Shown here: positions 16,811 through 25,828 of the stretch, piece after piece
Position numbering within the stretch: position 1 is the stretch's first letter
How the letters are laid out: each line of letters starts with the position of its first letter
NCBI RefSeq assembly: GCF_020615385.1
Contig: NZ_JAJAVB010000014.1
Location: 157,714-195,218, forward strand
Direction of reading: 5' to 3'
Source of the DNA: Jiella soli
GTDB lineage: Bacteria > Pseudomonadota > Alphaproteobacteria > Rhizobiales > Rhizobiaceae
Length of the DNA stretch: 37,505 nucleotides
Notes under the pieces: model-generated
What the model was told of the DNA's origin: nothing
Databases searched by the model: none
Seen by the model: the letters and a program-made list of their open reading frames with translations, nothing else
Made by a program: the position numbers and the translations under genes

Positions 16811-17377
16811 ATGACACTGCCGGATATCCTGATCCCGACCTACAGGCAGATGCTGGGGGCGCTTTCGGCCTGGCTCGACAAGGCCGAGGCCCAGAGACCC
16901 GGCGGCGGCGCGGAGAATCTCCTCCTCTCGCGTCTCGTCCCCGACATGTTCCCGCTGTCCACCCAGATCCGCTTCGCCTGCGTGCAGGCGCAGGAAGGTG
17001 TGTTCCGGCTTCGTGGGGAGGCCTTTCCGGAGGCGGTCGGAGTCCTTTTGAACGAGGGACGGAACGCGGCCGAAGCCCCTGGCTCGATCGCCGACGCGCA
17101 GGCGAGGATCGCCGAGACGCTGGCGGCGCTGGAGGCCGCATCGAGCGACATGCAAGCGGTGGATCCTGCGGCGCCGATCGCCCATGCCCTGCCCCAGGGC
17201 ATGGTGTTCGACCTGACTGCCGAGCAGTACGCCCGCGACTGGGCGCTGCCGCAGTTCTATTTCCACGTCGTCACCGCCTACGCGATCCTGCGCGCGCAAG
17301 GCGTCGAGATCGGCAAGGCCGACTATGTCGCGCACATGTTCCCGTATCTGCGCCCGGGCACATTGCCGGGACGGTAG
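16811..17377 (+). CDS. DUF1993 family protein
   Basis: A 188-residue all-helical protein matching the DUF1993 family, which is distantly related to DinB-like four-helix bundles. Seen: an N-terminal TLPDILIPTYRQMLGALSAWLDKAE, then MFPLSTQIRFACVQA, and near the end LPQFYFHVVTAYAILRAQGVEIGKADY, which is characteristic. Its biochemical role is unknown. The ATG at 16811 has GGAAGCGAGAGCC upstream. It stands alone between divergent and co-directional neighbours, ~270 bp before the DUF2252 gene. Confidence 0.9.
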   Translation: MTLPDILIPTYRQMLGALSAWLDKAEAQRPGGGAENLLLSRLVPDMFPLSTQIRFACVQAQEGVFRLRGEAFPEAVGVLLNEGRNAAEAPGSIADAQARIAETLAALEAASSDMQAVDPAAPIAHALPQGMVFDLTAEQYARDWALPQFYFHVVTAYAILRAQGVEIGKADYVAHMFPYLRPGTLPGR

Positions 17378-17648
17378 AAGGCGGAAGAGGCACGCTCGGG
17401 AGTCGTCTGGCGGGCGACACGATCCGCCAGGACGACGGCTCCGTCCGTTATGGACCCGGCCGCCGCCGCAGGCCTGGATTGCGAGCAACCGTGGAGGCCG
17501 GGCGTGTCCTCAGGGCCGGCCTCCGCTTCTGGCGCTCCGGAATGTGAGGCTTGCCGCTTCCCACGCGGCCGGTGCGGAGAGCGGCCTGCGACGGAACGGC
17601 CATCCTGCGGCCGCGTTGCAAAAACTTACGCTAAGGGAAAAATGCGGT

Positions 17649-19073
17649 ATGGCCAAAGCACAGAAGAAGCGGACGACGGCGACGAAATCCAAACAGGTCG
17701 AAGTCAAGCCGTCGCGTAAGGCGAGCGGCAAGGTCGAGGCTTTTCGAGACCTGTCACGTCGGGTCGCCGCGGGCGATCAGGTCGTCCCTCCGATCCTTCT
17801 GACGGGGCAGGCGCGCCGCGAGCACGTCCGCTCGACCTTGCGGGAGGACCACGCCCAGCGCATCGAGCAGCGAAGCGAGGCCGCAATCGATAAATTCGAT
17901 GAACTGGCCGACGATTTCTTCAAATTCTTTCGCGGCACCGCACTGCTGTTCTACCGCGACATGGTCGGGGAGGATGCGCATATGCCTTCGGTCATGGCGC
18001 TCGGCGACGTTCATCCGGAGAACTTCGGGGTCATGCCGGACGAGAACGGGGCACCGATCTTCGGCGTCAACGACTTCGACGAGACGATCTACGCCCCCTT
18101 CACCTTCGATCTCAAGCGCGGGGCCGTCGGGTTCTGGATTGCTGCACGCGAGGAAGGCGGCCTGAAGCGCAAGAAGCGGCGCAAGATCGTGAAGAAGTTC
18201 GTGGTGGGATATCTCGATGCCATGAAGGCTTATGCCGAGCACGCGACGGAGAAGAACGACGGCTACCGGATGGATAATTCGCCGGAAGTGATCCGGCGGC
18301 TGTTCGAGGAAGCCTGGGAGGAGCGGCGGGAGTGGCTCTGGGAGGATTATCTCAAGTCCTCCGGGCGAGGCTTTCGCGCCACCGAGGAATTGCAGCCGCT
18401 GTCCAGCGAGATCGACAAGTTCCAGAAGGCGATCGATGATCTGGCGAAGGTCAATGGCATCGATGCGCCCCACCGCACGGGCGAGCTCCGGGTCAAGGAC
18501 GTCTGCATGCGCCATGGCCAGGGCACGGCGTCCCTGGGGCTGCCGCGCTACTATGTGCTGATCGAGGGGCCCTCGAAGGACGCGACCGACGACCTCATCA
18601 TCGAGTTCAAGCGGGCGCGCCAATCCGCGCTCGAGGGCATTGTCCCGCAGTCGGAATTCCACGCCGGCGCGAAAGCCGACCGGATCGCCCACGGCCAGGC
18701 CGTCCAGCTCGCCCACGGGGACATTTTCTACGGCGCCGTCGAGATCGACGGCGAGAGCTTCATGAGCCGCGAGCGCGCGCCCTTCCGCGACGACATCGAC
18801 CTCGACGAGCTGAGCTTCGGCACGTGGAAGGAGTATGCAAAAACCTGCGGTGCGGCTCTCGCGCAGGCGCACGCTCTATCCGACGACCTCGGCCAGATCG
18901 ACTACGACGTGGAGCCCTCGATCATCGCGGCGGCGAGCCCGCGCGAGCTCTTCGTCGCCGATATCGTCCGCTTTACGGAGGAGGCGGCCAAACGGCTCGA
19001 AACCGACCACGCCCTCTTTCGCGAAGATCACGCCCTCGCCGCCTTTGACCGGATCGACATGGTCTATCGCTGA
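17649..19073 (+). CDS. DUF2252 family protein
   Basis: A 474-residue protein of the DUF2252 family, whose members resemble small-molecule or protein kinases. Seen: a Lys-rich N-terminal ~30 residues, then FFRGTALLFYRDM, VMALGDVHPENFGVMPDENG (the kinase-like HxxN loop) and FGVNDFDETIYAPFTFDLKR (an NDFDE metal-type motif) at ~residues 105-155. The C-terminal part has CGAALAQAHALSDD. Substrate and role are unknown. I start at the ATG 17649-17651 (MAKAQKKR); the AAGGG before it is somewhat far (about 14 nt), and an in-frame TTG upstream is possible. A weak hairpin follows the stop. Confidence 0.88.
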   Translation: MAKAQKKRTTATKSKQVEVKPSRKASGKVEAFRDLSRRVAAGDQVVPPILLTGQARREHVRSTLREDHAQRIEQRSEAAIDKFDELADDFFKFFRGTALLFYRDMVGEDAHMPSVMALGDVHPENFGVMPDENGAPIFGVNDFDETIYAPFTFDLKRGAVGFWIAAREEGGLKRKKRRKIVKKFVVGYLDAMKAYAEHATEKNDGYRMDNSPEVIRRLFEEAWEERREWLWEDYLKSSGRGFRATEELQPLSSEIDKFQKAIDDLAKVNGIDAPHRTGELRVKDVCMRHGQGTASLGLPRYYVLIEGPSKDATDDLIIEFKRARQSALEGIVPQSEFHAGAKADRIAHGQAVQLAHGDIFYGAVEIDGESFMSRERAPFRDDIDLDELSFGTWKEYAKTCGAALAQAHALSDDLGQIDYDVEPSIIAAASPRELFVADIVRFTEEAAKRLETDHALFREDHALAAFDRIDMVYR

Positions 19074-19085
19074 ACGGCGGGACGG

Positions 19086-19110
19086 GCAGGCGCTTCAGGA
19101 AAGCGTCTGC
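19086..19110. terminator. hairpin after the DUF2252 gene
   Basis: GCAGGCGCTT-CAGGA-AAGCGTCTGC pairs over ten bases with one G-T wobble, 12 bp past the DUF2252 stop and before the sdhB stop on the other strand. No T-run follows, so it could equally be a folding region without terminator activity. Confidence 0.4.
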
Positions 19111-19194
19111 GACGCCCCTCGGAATGTCAACGTTCAAGAACGCTCACTCGCCGTGGGGGTGATCCGTGGTCGATTTGGCTGACCGGCCCTCGCC

Positions 19195-19974
19195 TCAGAC
19201 CCGGCGTTCGACCATCATCTTGCGGATCTCGGCGATCGCCTTGGCCGGGTTGAGGCCCTTCGGGCAGGCCTGGGTGCAGTTCATGATCGTGTGGCAGCGA
19301 TAGAGCTTGAAGGGATCCTCCAGCGCGTCGAGCCGCTCACCGGTGGCTTCGTCGCGCGAATCGATCAGCCAGCGATAAGCCTGGAGGAGCACCGCCGGGC
19401 CGAGATAGCGCTCGCCGTTCCACCAATAGGACGGGCAGGAGGTTTGGCAGCAGAAGCACAGGATGCACTCGTAGAGCCCGTCCAGCTTCTCGCGGTCGTC
19501 GTGGCTCTGGCGCCATTCGTGCTCGGGCTCGGGCGTCTCGGTCTTCAGCCAGGGCTCGATCGAGCGAAGCTGCGCATACGGCACCGTGAGGTCCGGGATC
19601 AGGTCCTTGATCACCGGCATGTGCGGCAGCGGGTAGACCGCGACCGGTCCCTTGATCTCGTCCATGCCCTTGGTGCAGGCGAGCGTGTTCGCCCCGTCGA
19701 TGTTCATCGCGCAGGAACCGCAGATGCCTTCGCGGCAGGAGCGGCGCAGCGTCAGGGTGGAATCGACCTTGTTCTTGATCCACAGCAGCGCGTCGAGCAC
19801 CATCGGCCCGCAATCGTCAGTGTCGACGTAGAAGGTGTCGATCGACGGGTTCTTTCCCTCGTCCGGCGACCAGCGGTAGATCCGGAATTCGCGAACGTTC
19901 TTGGCGCCTTCCGGCCGGTCCCAGGTCTTGCCCTTGGTCAGGGTGGAATTCTTGGGGAGAGCAAGTTCGACCAT
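19195..19974 (-). CDS. sdhB: succinate dehydrogenase iron-sulfur subunit
   Basis: The electron-transfer subunit of complex II, passing electrons from SdhA's FAD to ubiquinone at SdhC/D on the inner face of the membrane. The 259-residue protein starts [10 protein letters not shown], typical of Rhizobiales. It has the [2Fe-2S] ligands in [16 protein letters not shown]...C, the [4Fe-4S] ligands in [12 protein letters not shown] and the third cluster in [17 protein letters not shown], all intact. The longer frame to 20013 adds 13 residues without support. Oddly, it is not next to sdhCDA. It lies about 11 kb away on the opposite strand, 150 bp downstream of an App1-like gene with which it may share a transcript. 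No second sdhB is in the window. Confidence 0.97.
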   Translation of the reverse strand: MVELALPKNSTLTKGKTWDRPEGAKNVREFRIYRWSPDEGKNPSIDTFYVDTDDCGPMVLDALLWIKNKVDSTLTLRRSCREGICGSCAMNIDGANTLACTKGMDEIKGPVAVYPLPHMPVIKDLIPDLTVPYAQLRSIEPWLKTETPEPEHEWRQSHDDREKLDGLYECILCFCCQTSCPSYWWNGERYLGPAVLLQAYRWLIDSRDEATGERLDALEDPFKLYRCHTIMNCTQACPKGLNPAKAIAEIRKMMVERRV

Positions 19975-20124
19975 GATTTTCGTCCGGTGCCAGTTTGGAA
20001 TCGGTCGCAACATACTGCGTGCGCTGCAAAACGGAAGAGACGAAGCCGGTCCGCGGCGACGCGAATCGTTTGAAATTCGGGAGAATTCGTCGCAGGGGGC
20101 GAAAGGCCCGGCCGCACCGCGCCG

Positions 20125-21237
20125 TCACGCGCCGGCGATCGCGGCCTCGACATTTGCCATCTGCCGGTGGTCGATCAGCCCCGCTTCCAGCGCCTGCCGG
20201 GCCGCGGGCCGAAGCGTATCGGCGAGCGTGACCGCGATCCCCGTCTCCCTCAGGGCCGACAGCGCCGTCTCCGCCTCCGCGGCGAGGCGGCCCCCGGTGA
20301 CGTCGCGGATATGGACGGCGGCGACGCGGCCGGGATGGCGCCGCGCCGCTTCCTCGTAGATCACCGCATCGCGCTGGCCGCTGTCGCCGATCAGGATGAA
20401 GGTCAGCGCGGGAAAGGCCGCCATGATCCAGCCGATGCGCTCGAGCTTGTGGTCGTCATGGCCGCCGGTCAACCATTTGCCCGCATCGAGGCCGAAATCC
20501 TTGAGCAGGATCGGCCCGAGCGGAATGTCGTGCAGCACCATGAAGCGCTCGAAGAGGTCGTAGAGGTTCCACGGGCTGGACGAGACGTAGAAGACGGGAT
20601 GGGTCTCGGGGCCGCCGTCACCTTCGGCCAGCGCCCTGTAGAAGGCCCCGACGCCGGGAAAGGCGGTGCGGCTGTGGGCGGAATTGGCGACCACCGTGCG
20701 CCAGTGCTTCAGGAAATTGGTGGCGCCGGTCTCGATGATGGTGTCGTCGATGTCGGAGATGATGCCAAGTCGCGCGGACGGCGAGGCGACGCGGATCGCA
20801 GCGCGCGCTTCCACCGGCTCGAATTCGTGATGGGGCACATCCTGAAGGTCGAGGTCGAGACCGAGCCACGGTGCCTCGCCAACTCCGGGCTCCAGCGGCA
20901 GCACCGCGCCGAAATAGCCTTCCTCGTCGGTGAGCAGCGTGCCGCGCTCTTCGCCCCGGCGCCAGCCGATCGTCGCGCCGCCGACCTCGTCGGTCTCGTA
21001 GCGCTTGAGTGTCAGCCAGAGATTGCGCAGGGTCGAGGCGGAGTGCGGCGCCGACGCGACACCCTGATCCTCCAGGACGCGGCCACGCAGCCAGACGCCT
21101 TCCGGCCCGGCAAAGCCGCGATAGGGAACGACGACCGGCGTGCCGAGGAGCCCGGTTCGCCGCTTTACGGCGAAGCGGGTCTTGTCCCAGATGCGTTCGG
21201 TCCGGTGCAATGCGCGGCGGAGGAAGGGTCCCGTCAT
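20125..21237 (-). CDS. App1-like phosphatase (DUF2183)
   Basis: A 370-residue protein with an N-terminal beta-rich region (GLLGTPVVVPYRGFAGPEGVWLRGRVLED) and a C-terminal App1 catalytic domain of the HAD type. The DxDxT nucleophile motif is GIISDIDDTIIETGAT (~residues 187-201). It is followed by NSAHSRTAFPGV, FYVSSSPWNLYD and FILIGDSGQRD, which carry the later HAD motifs. In yeast the homologous App1 is a phosphatidate phosphatase; bacterial members are uncharacterised, so lipid phosphatase activity is inference. The start at ATG 21235-21237 (MTGPFLRR) is chosen because upstream codons come from a 27-bp duplication. Located upstream of sdhB on the same strand. Confidence 0.88.
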   Translation of the reverse strand: MTGPFLRRALHRTERIWDKTRFAVKRRTGLLGTPVVVPYRGFAGPEGVWLRGRVLEDQGVASAPHSASTLRNLWLTLKRYETDEVGGATIGWRRGEERGTLLTDEEGYFGAVLPLEPGVGEAPWLGLDLDLQDVPHHEFEPVEARAAIRVASPSARLGIISDIDDTIIETGATNFLKHWRTVVANSAHSRTAFPGVGAFYRALAEGDGGPETHPVFYVSSSPWNLYDLFERFMVLHDIPLGPILLKDFGLDAGKWLTGGHDDHKLERIGWIMAAFPALTFILIGDSGQRDAVIYEEAARRHPGRVAAVHIRDVTGGRLAAEAETALSALRETGIAVTLADTLRPAARQALEAGLIDHRQMANVEAAIAGA

Positions 21238-21250
21238 CGCGCTGCACGTA

Positions 21251-21300
21251 GCGCCGCGCTCGCGCGGGAAAAGTCGGGCGCCGCGCTCGCGCGGGAAAAG
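21251..21300. repeat. 27-bp tandem duplication upstream of the App1-like gene
   Basis: GCGCCGCGCTCGCGCGGGAA plus AAG occurs at 21251-21273 and again at 21278-21300, a 23-base perfect match with a 27-bp period. It sits just before the chosen start of the App1-like gene and would put a repeated RLFPRERGA into any longer frame. It is most simply a replication-slippage duplication. Confidence 0.75.
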
Positions 21301-21352
21301 CCGAACTCCGGTCCCGCCGGGGCGGGACCGGTTCGCGAGTGCCGGCCCGGAC

Positions 21353-22081
21353 CTATTTGGCGGGCTCGTTCTTGTCGCCGCCCGTTTCGGGAGCCGACGA
21401 CTGCGGTGCCTTGGCCGGAGCATCGGACGCCGGCGGGGTCGCCGTCCCGGATCCCGTGCCGCCCATCCCGGCGGTTTCGGTCATGCAGGCGTCCGATGTC
21501 GAATCGATGAAGGCGAAGATCGTCTTCTGGTCCTCGGCGCCGACGCGCCCGTCCTTCAGCATGCGATCAGCCACCGGCGGAGCGACCACGCTGGCGATCA
21601 TGTAGTCGCGCTGCGGGTCGGACAGGGCGACCATCGACTTCTCGGCCAGGCAGGTGCAGGCCGGGACAGTGATGTCCTTGATCTGGACCGCGCAGATGCC
21701 GGTGATCATCTTGATCTGCTCGGTGCCTTCCAGCTTTGGCAGCTCGAACTTGTCGCCGACGGCGTTGCGCGGCTGGTCCGATCCGTCCTTGCCGGACATC
21801 TCGGCGTCGCTCGCCGAGCTTGCGGGGCCGCCCGAATGCGTCGCGTCGCTCGCCTCGCCGCCGGCGGCGGCCGGCTGGCGGGTCGTCTCGGTCGCGGCCG
21901 GTTCGGTCGGCGTCGGCGCGGCATCGGCGGGCATGTCGGTGCCCGGCGCAGGCTTTTCCGCCGCGCCCTGTTCCTCGGTCGTCTGGTCACCCGCGGCGGA
22001 GCCGGACTGCGCGAAGGCCGGCGCGGCCAGAAGCGCCAGCGCGGCTGCGCCCGCGAGCGCCGCCCGTTTCAGATCGATCAT
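21353..22081 (-). CDS. exported low-complexity protein, function unknown
   Basis: A 242-residue protein with a clear signal peptide (MIDLKRAALAGAAALALLAA, then PAFA before QSG). About 80 residues rich in Ala/Thr/Pro/Glu/Gly follow, then a ~90-residue compact part with four cysteines (GIC, PACTC, DACM), then another low-complexity tail ending in NEPAK. The Cys-containing part reads like a small disulfide-bonded periplasmic domain; I do not recognise the family. GGAGGAAACTTC before the ATG (22079-22081) makes the start firm. It lies between the HD-GYP gene and the App1-like gene on the same strand, with gaps over 100 bp, so shared transcription is possible but not shown. Confidence 0.8.
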   Translation of the reverse strand: MIDLKRAALAGAAALALLAAPAFAQSGSAAGDQTTEEQGAAEKPAPGTDMPADAAPTPTEPAATETTRQPAAAGGEASDATHSGGPASSASDAEMSGKDGSDQPRNAVGDKFELPKLEGTEQIKMITGICAVQIKDITVPACTCLAEKSMVALSDPQRDYMIASVVAPPVADRMLKDGRVGAEDQKTIFAFIDSTSDACMTETAGMGGTGSGTATPPASDAPAKAPQSSAPETGGDKNEPAK

Positions 22082-22223
22082 GAAGTTTCCTCCGATTTCA
22101 AATGGTTCCGGCCGCCCAGCGGGCCGGTGCGCACGGTGTCCCCCCCACACACCTAGCGCCGGATGCCGGCCATGGCGACCGCTTCGATCGTCGAAGGCAG
22201 ATACGACGGGGCGCTTACCCGCC

Positions 22224-23597
22224 TCAGGCCGCCGAACGGGCGGACTCCGCGTTGAGGCGGTCGAGGCCGCAGCGGAGCGCCGCGACGACGGCGCCGTCGA
22301 CGGCGGTGCCGGTTTCGGCATCGAGGATCGCCAGCGCCTTCGACAGCGGCATTGCCGGCCGATACGGCCGGTCGGCGGTCAGGGCGTCGAAGATGTCGGC
22401 GACCGTGACGATCCTGACGTCGAGGCCGATCCGGTCGGCGGCAAGGCCGCGCGGATAGCCCTTGCCGTCGAGCCGCTCGTGATGGGCGCCGCCGATCACC
22501 GCGAGCTCGGAAAAGGCGGTGATACGCGACAGGATCATCTCGGAATAGACCGGATGGCTGCGGATCTCGGCAAATTCGGCCTCGTCGAGCCTGCCCGGCT
22601 TGTCGAGGATCGCATTGGAGACGCCGAGCTTGCCGATGTCATGGAGTAACGCGGCGCGCTTCAGTCGCCGCCGATGCTCCGGCGAATACTCCATCGCCTC
22701 GGCGATCAGGTCGGTGAACAGCGCGACCCGTTCCGAATGCCCGGACGTGAAGGGGCTCTTGGAATCCACGACCTCCGCGAAGGCTTCAGCGATGTCGTCA
22801 AGATAGTCCTCGTCGACGGCCTTGCGCTCCTGCGCCGGCTCCAGCGCAAGGACGTCGGCCGAAAGCGTCGGCGACTCCAGGTCGGTCCAGAACGCCGCGT
22901 CCCCGGCGAGCGCCTCGAAGGCGGCGACGAGGTCCGGGTCGAACCAGGAGCCCGAGCGCGCCCGCACCTCCGCAAGCGCGCCGTCCGGCCCGCTCGCCTG
23001 GAAGAAGACGTCGACCACCTGGGCGAGGAGCGCGATGCGGGAAAACAGCGGGATCGCGGAGCCGGCGAGGCCGTTCGGCCGCCCGCCCCCGTTCCAGTGC
23101 TCGTCGAGGCTCATGATCCCGGCCGCGACGCCCTCGCCGAAGCGCAGCTTGCGGGCGATCGCGGCGCCGCGCCGGCAGCGCGTCTCGATCAGTTCCTGCG
23201 CGATCGTCCCGCCATTGCGGACGATGTTGACCAGCGCCCGGAACCGCTCGGAAAGCCCCGCCTTCAGCCCGGTCTGCTGAAGCACGAACCTTAGAACATG
23301 GGCGAGGCTGTCGTCGAGCTCCTTGAAGCTGCGTTTGAAGCCGAGATCGTCGGCGAGATAAAGTTCGCAGATCCGCGCTGCATTGGACGAGCAGCCGAGA
23401 TCCTTCAGGAGCAGGGTGTAGTAGAGATCCCCCGTCTGGCCCGGCGACAGGCCGAGCACGTCGGCGAGCCGCATGCCGGTATAGCAGCAGCGCATGCAGT
23501 GGCCGCGCGGTTGGCCCTCGGTGAGGTCGAGCGCCTCCGACAGAGCGCCGAGGATCTCGGCGAGGCGGAGCGAGACGGTTGGGGAAGTCGTGGACAT
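22224..23597 (-). CDS. tandem HD / HD-GYP domain phosphohydrolase
   Basis: A 457-residue protein without transmembrane segments. The C-terminal half is an HD-GYP domain with all its signature residues: HSERVALF, AALLHDIGKLGVSNAIL, the HHERLDGKGYPRGL GYP motif and VADIFDALTADRPYR. HD-GYP proteins hydrolyse cyclic-di-GMP, lowering the signal that favours attachment over motility. The N-terminal ~250 residues hold a divergent HD-like region (HCMRCCYTGMRLADVLGLSP, LLKDLGCSSN) with poor metal-ligand conservation, probably structural or sensory. The start at ATG 23595-23597 (MSTTSPTVS) lacks a strong ribosome-binding site, so it may differ by a few codons. Two chemoreceptor genes elsewhere in the window fit a motile organism using such signalling. 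Confidence 0.9.
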   Translation of the reverse strand: MSTTSPTVSLRLAEILGALSEALDLTEGQPRGHCMRCCYTGMRLADVLGLSPGQTGDLYYTLLLKDLGCSSNAARICELYLADDLGFKRSFKELDDSLAHVLRFVLQQTGLKAGLSERFRALVNIVRNGGTIAQELIETRCRRGAAIARKLRFGEGVAAGIMSLDEHWNGGGRPNGLAGSAIPLFSRIALLAQVVDVFFQASGPDGALAEVRARSGSWFDPDLVAAFEALAGDAAFWTDLESPTLSADVLALEPAQERKAVDEDYLDDIAEAFAEVVDSKSPFTSGHSERVALFTDLIAEAMEYSPEHRRRLKRAALLHDIGKLGVSNAILDKPGRLDEAEFAEIRSHPVYSEMILSRITAFSELAVIGGAHHERLDGKGYPRGLAADRIGLDVRIVTVADIFDALTADRPYRPAMPLSKALAILDAETGTAVDGAVVAALRCGLDRLNAESARSAA

Positions 23598-23769
23598 TTG
23601 CGGGTGCCGGTCTCTGCCGCGCCGACCGCCAGCACGGGGCGTCAACCAAGCACGGCTTGGATAAACGGTGGCTGAACGGCCGGTCGGGGGGCGATCACGC
23701 TTGCGTCATGCGGTTGCGCGCGAAGAGGCGGTCCCGAACACGGCGCCGGACCGGTAATCGCCGGTGGCC

Positions 23770-23804
23770 AAAGAAAAGCCCGCGGCGATCGCTCGCCGCG
23801 GGCT
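23770..23804 (-). terminator. rho-independent terminator of rpsA
   Basis: Read on the minus strand, AGCCCGCGGCGA pairs perfectly with TCGCCGCGGGCT across a 4-nt loop and is followed by TTTTCTTT. It lies ~45 bp past the rpsA stop. Confidence 0.9.
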
Positions 23805-23850
23805 CGATGTCTCAGCGATGCCGGCGCGAACGCCGACCCGTTGTCGAGGC

Positions 23851-25554
23851 TTATTCCTCGTCGCCGCGGCCCTTCAGAGCCGCACCGAGAATGTCGCCCA
23901 GCGAAGCGCCGGAGTCCTGGGAGCCGTACTGCGCGACGGCCTCCTTCTCCTCGGCGATCTGCAGCGCCTTGATCGACACGCCGACCCGGCGGGCCTTCTT
24001 GTCGAACTGGGTGACGCGCGCATCGACCTTCTGGCCAACCTGGAAGCGCTCGGGGCGCTGCTCGTCGCGGTCGCGAGCGAGATCGGAGCGACGGACGAAG
24101 GAGGTGAAATCGGTATCGACGATCTTCACTTCCAGACCGCCCTCCTTCACCTCGGTGACCTCGCAGGTGACCACCGCGCCGCGGCGGATCTCACCGGCTT
24201 CAGCCGCCTCGACGAACGGATCGCCCGCAACCTGCTTCATGCCGAGCGAGATGCGCTCCTTGTCGACGTCGACGTCGAGCACCTGCGCCTTGACGAGGTC
24301 GCCCTTGTTGAACTCCTCGATCACCTGCTCGCCCGGGCGGTTCCAGTCGAGGTCGGACAGATGGACCATGCCGTCGACATCGCCGTCGAGCCCGATGAAC
24401 AGGCCGAACTCGGTCTTGTTCTTGACCTCGCCCTCGACCTGGGTGCCGACCGGGAACTTGTCGCGGAAGGCTTCCCACGGGTTCTGCAGGGTCTGCTTGA
24501 GGCCCAGCGAGATGCGGCGCTTGTTCGGGTCGACCTCGAGCACCACGACCTCGACCTCCTGGGAGGTGGAGAGGATCTTGCCCGGATGGACGTTCTTCTT
24601 CGTCCAGGACATCTCGGAGACGTGGATGAGGCCCTCGATCCCCGGCTCCAGCTCCACGAAGGCGCCGTAGTCGGTGATGTTGGTGACGCGGCCGGTGACC
24701 TTGACGCCCATCGGGTACTTGACGCCGATGCCGTCCCAGGGATCCGCCTCGAGCTGCTTCATGCCGAGCGAGATGCGGTGGGTTTCCTGGTTGATCCGGA
24801 TGATCTGGACCTTGACGGTCTGGCCGATCTGCAGGATCTCGGTCGGATGGTTGACGCGGCGCCAGGCCATGTCGGTGACGTGCAGCAGGCCGTCGATGCC
24901 ACCGAGATCGACGAAGGCGCCGTAATCGGTGATGTTCTTGACGATACCCTCGACGACCTGACCCTCTTCGAGATTCTGGACGATCTCGGAGCGCTGCTCG
25001 GCCCTCGACTCCTCGAGGACGGTGCGGCGCGAGACGACGATGTTGCCGCGGCGCTTGTCCATCTTGAGGATCTGGAAGGGCTGCGGCGTGTTCATCAGCG
25101 GCGTGACGTCACGGATCGGACGGATGTCGACCTGGCTACGCGGCAGGAAGGCGACGGCCCCGTCGAGGTCGACCGTGAAGCCGCCCTTGACCTGGTTGAA
25201 GATCTGGCCCTCGACCTTTTCGTTCTTGTTGAACTTCTCTTCGAGCCGGACCCAGCTCTCCTCGCGGCGAGCCTTGTCGCGCGACAGGACGGCCTCGCCG
25301 AGGGCATTCTCGATGCGCTCGACATAGATCTCGACGACGTCGCCGACCTTCAGCTCGCCGTCACGGCCCTTGGCGCCGAATTCCTTGAGGGCGACGCGGC
25401 CCTCGACCTTCAGGCCGGCATCGATGACGGCCATGTCCTTTTCGATCGCGACGACGGTCCCCTTGACCACCATCCCCTCGGCAACGTCCTGCTCGTGGAA
25501 CGAGGCTTCGAGCAGCGAGGCGAAGTCCTCGCGAGAAGGGTTGAGACTTGACAT
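23851..25554 (-). CDS. rpsA: 30S ribosomal protein S1
   Basis: A 567-residue protein with six successive S1 RNA-binding repeats, recognisable from the recurring pattern G-x-V-x-x-I-x-x-[YF]-G-[AF]-[FL]-[VI] (for example GIVKNITDYGAFVDLGGIDG and GRVTNITDYGAFVELEPGIEG) and ISLGMKQ or ISLGLKQ at repeat ends. It binds mRNA on the small ribosomal subunit and helps start translation. Length is normal for Alphaproteobacteria. Start ATG 25552-25554 (MSSLNPSRED) has AAGGAGAAAG just upstream; the open frame beyond it is not coding. It follows cmk, as in most Proteobacteria, but a terminator separates them. In many relatives ihfB follows rpsA; here the next gene is HD-GYP and no ihfB is seen. Confidence 0.98.
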   Translation of the reverse strand: MSSLNPSREDFASLLEASFHEQDVAEGMVVKGTVVAIEKDMAVIDAGLKVEGRVALKEFGAKGRDGELKVGDVVEIYVERIENALGEAVLSRDKARREESWVRLEEKFNKNEKVEGQIFNQVKGGFTVDLDGAVAFLPRSQVDIRPIRDVTPLMNTPQPFQILKMDKRRGNIVVSRRTVLEESRAEQRSEIVQNLEEGQVVEGIVKNITDYGAFVDLGGIDGLLHVTDMAWRRVNHPTEILQIGQTVKVQIIRINQETHRISLGMKQLEADPWDGIGVKYPMGVKVTGRVTNITDYGAFVELEPGIEGLIHVSEMSWTKKNVHPGKILSTSQEVEVVVLEVDPNKRRISLGLKQTLQNPWEAFRDKFPVGTQVEGEVKNKTEFGLFIGLDGDVDGMVHLSDLDWNRPGEQVIEEFNKGDLVKAQVLDVDVDKERISLGMKQVAGDPFVEAAEAGEIRRGAVVTCEVTEVKEGGLEVKIVDTDFTSFVRRSDLARDRDEQRPERFQVGQKVDARVTQFDKKARRVGVSIKALQIAEEKEAVAQYGSQDSGASLGDILGAALKGRGDEE

Positions 25555-25794
25555 TCTTTCTCCTTGAAAACCCGAAGCTTTCGCAACGGGCCGCGCGCCG
25601 TGGGATGACTGCCCAGACAGGTTGAGCGTTCGGTTCGCCCGGATGGCGGTTCGAGCCCGCATCGCGTCCTTGCGCGAGGAAGGCTCCGGGAACGCCTTTC
25701 GGCGCTTTCCCGGTTGGCGCGTGGAACCACCGCCGGACGGGATCAGATCATGCGCGGTGTGCGGTCGTGCAGAAAAGCAGGAAGACCGCAAACC

Positions 25795-25828
25795 GAAAAG
25801 GGTGCGCCTCCCAGAGAGGAAGCCACCC
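25795..25828 (-). terminator. rho-independent terminator after cmk
   Basis: On the minus strand, directly after the cmk stop, GGGTG-GCTTCC-TCTCTG-GGAGGC-G-CACCC folds with one bulge and is followed by TTTTC. It separates the aroA-cmk transcript from rpsA. Confidence 0.75.

Noticed and set aside
13849-17547. A 1232-codon plus-strand open frame
   Set aside because: It runs antisense through the PhoD-like and SleB-type genes and across clear intergenic DNA. The opposite strand has well-supported proteins with catalytic motifs and signal sequences.
23764-25551. A 595-codon plus-strand open frame opposite rpsA
   Set aside because: It is antisense to ribosomal protein S1; its Asp/Leu/Val repeats simply mirror the six S1 repeats.
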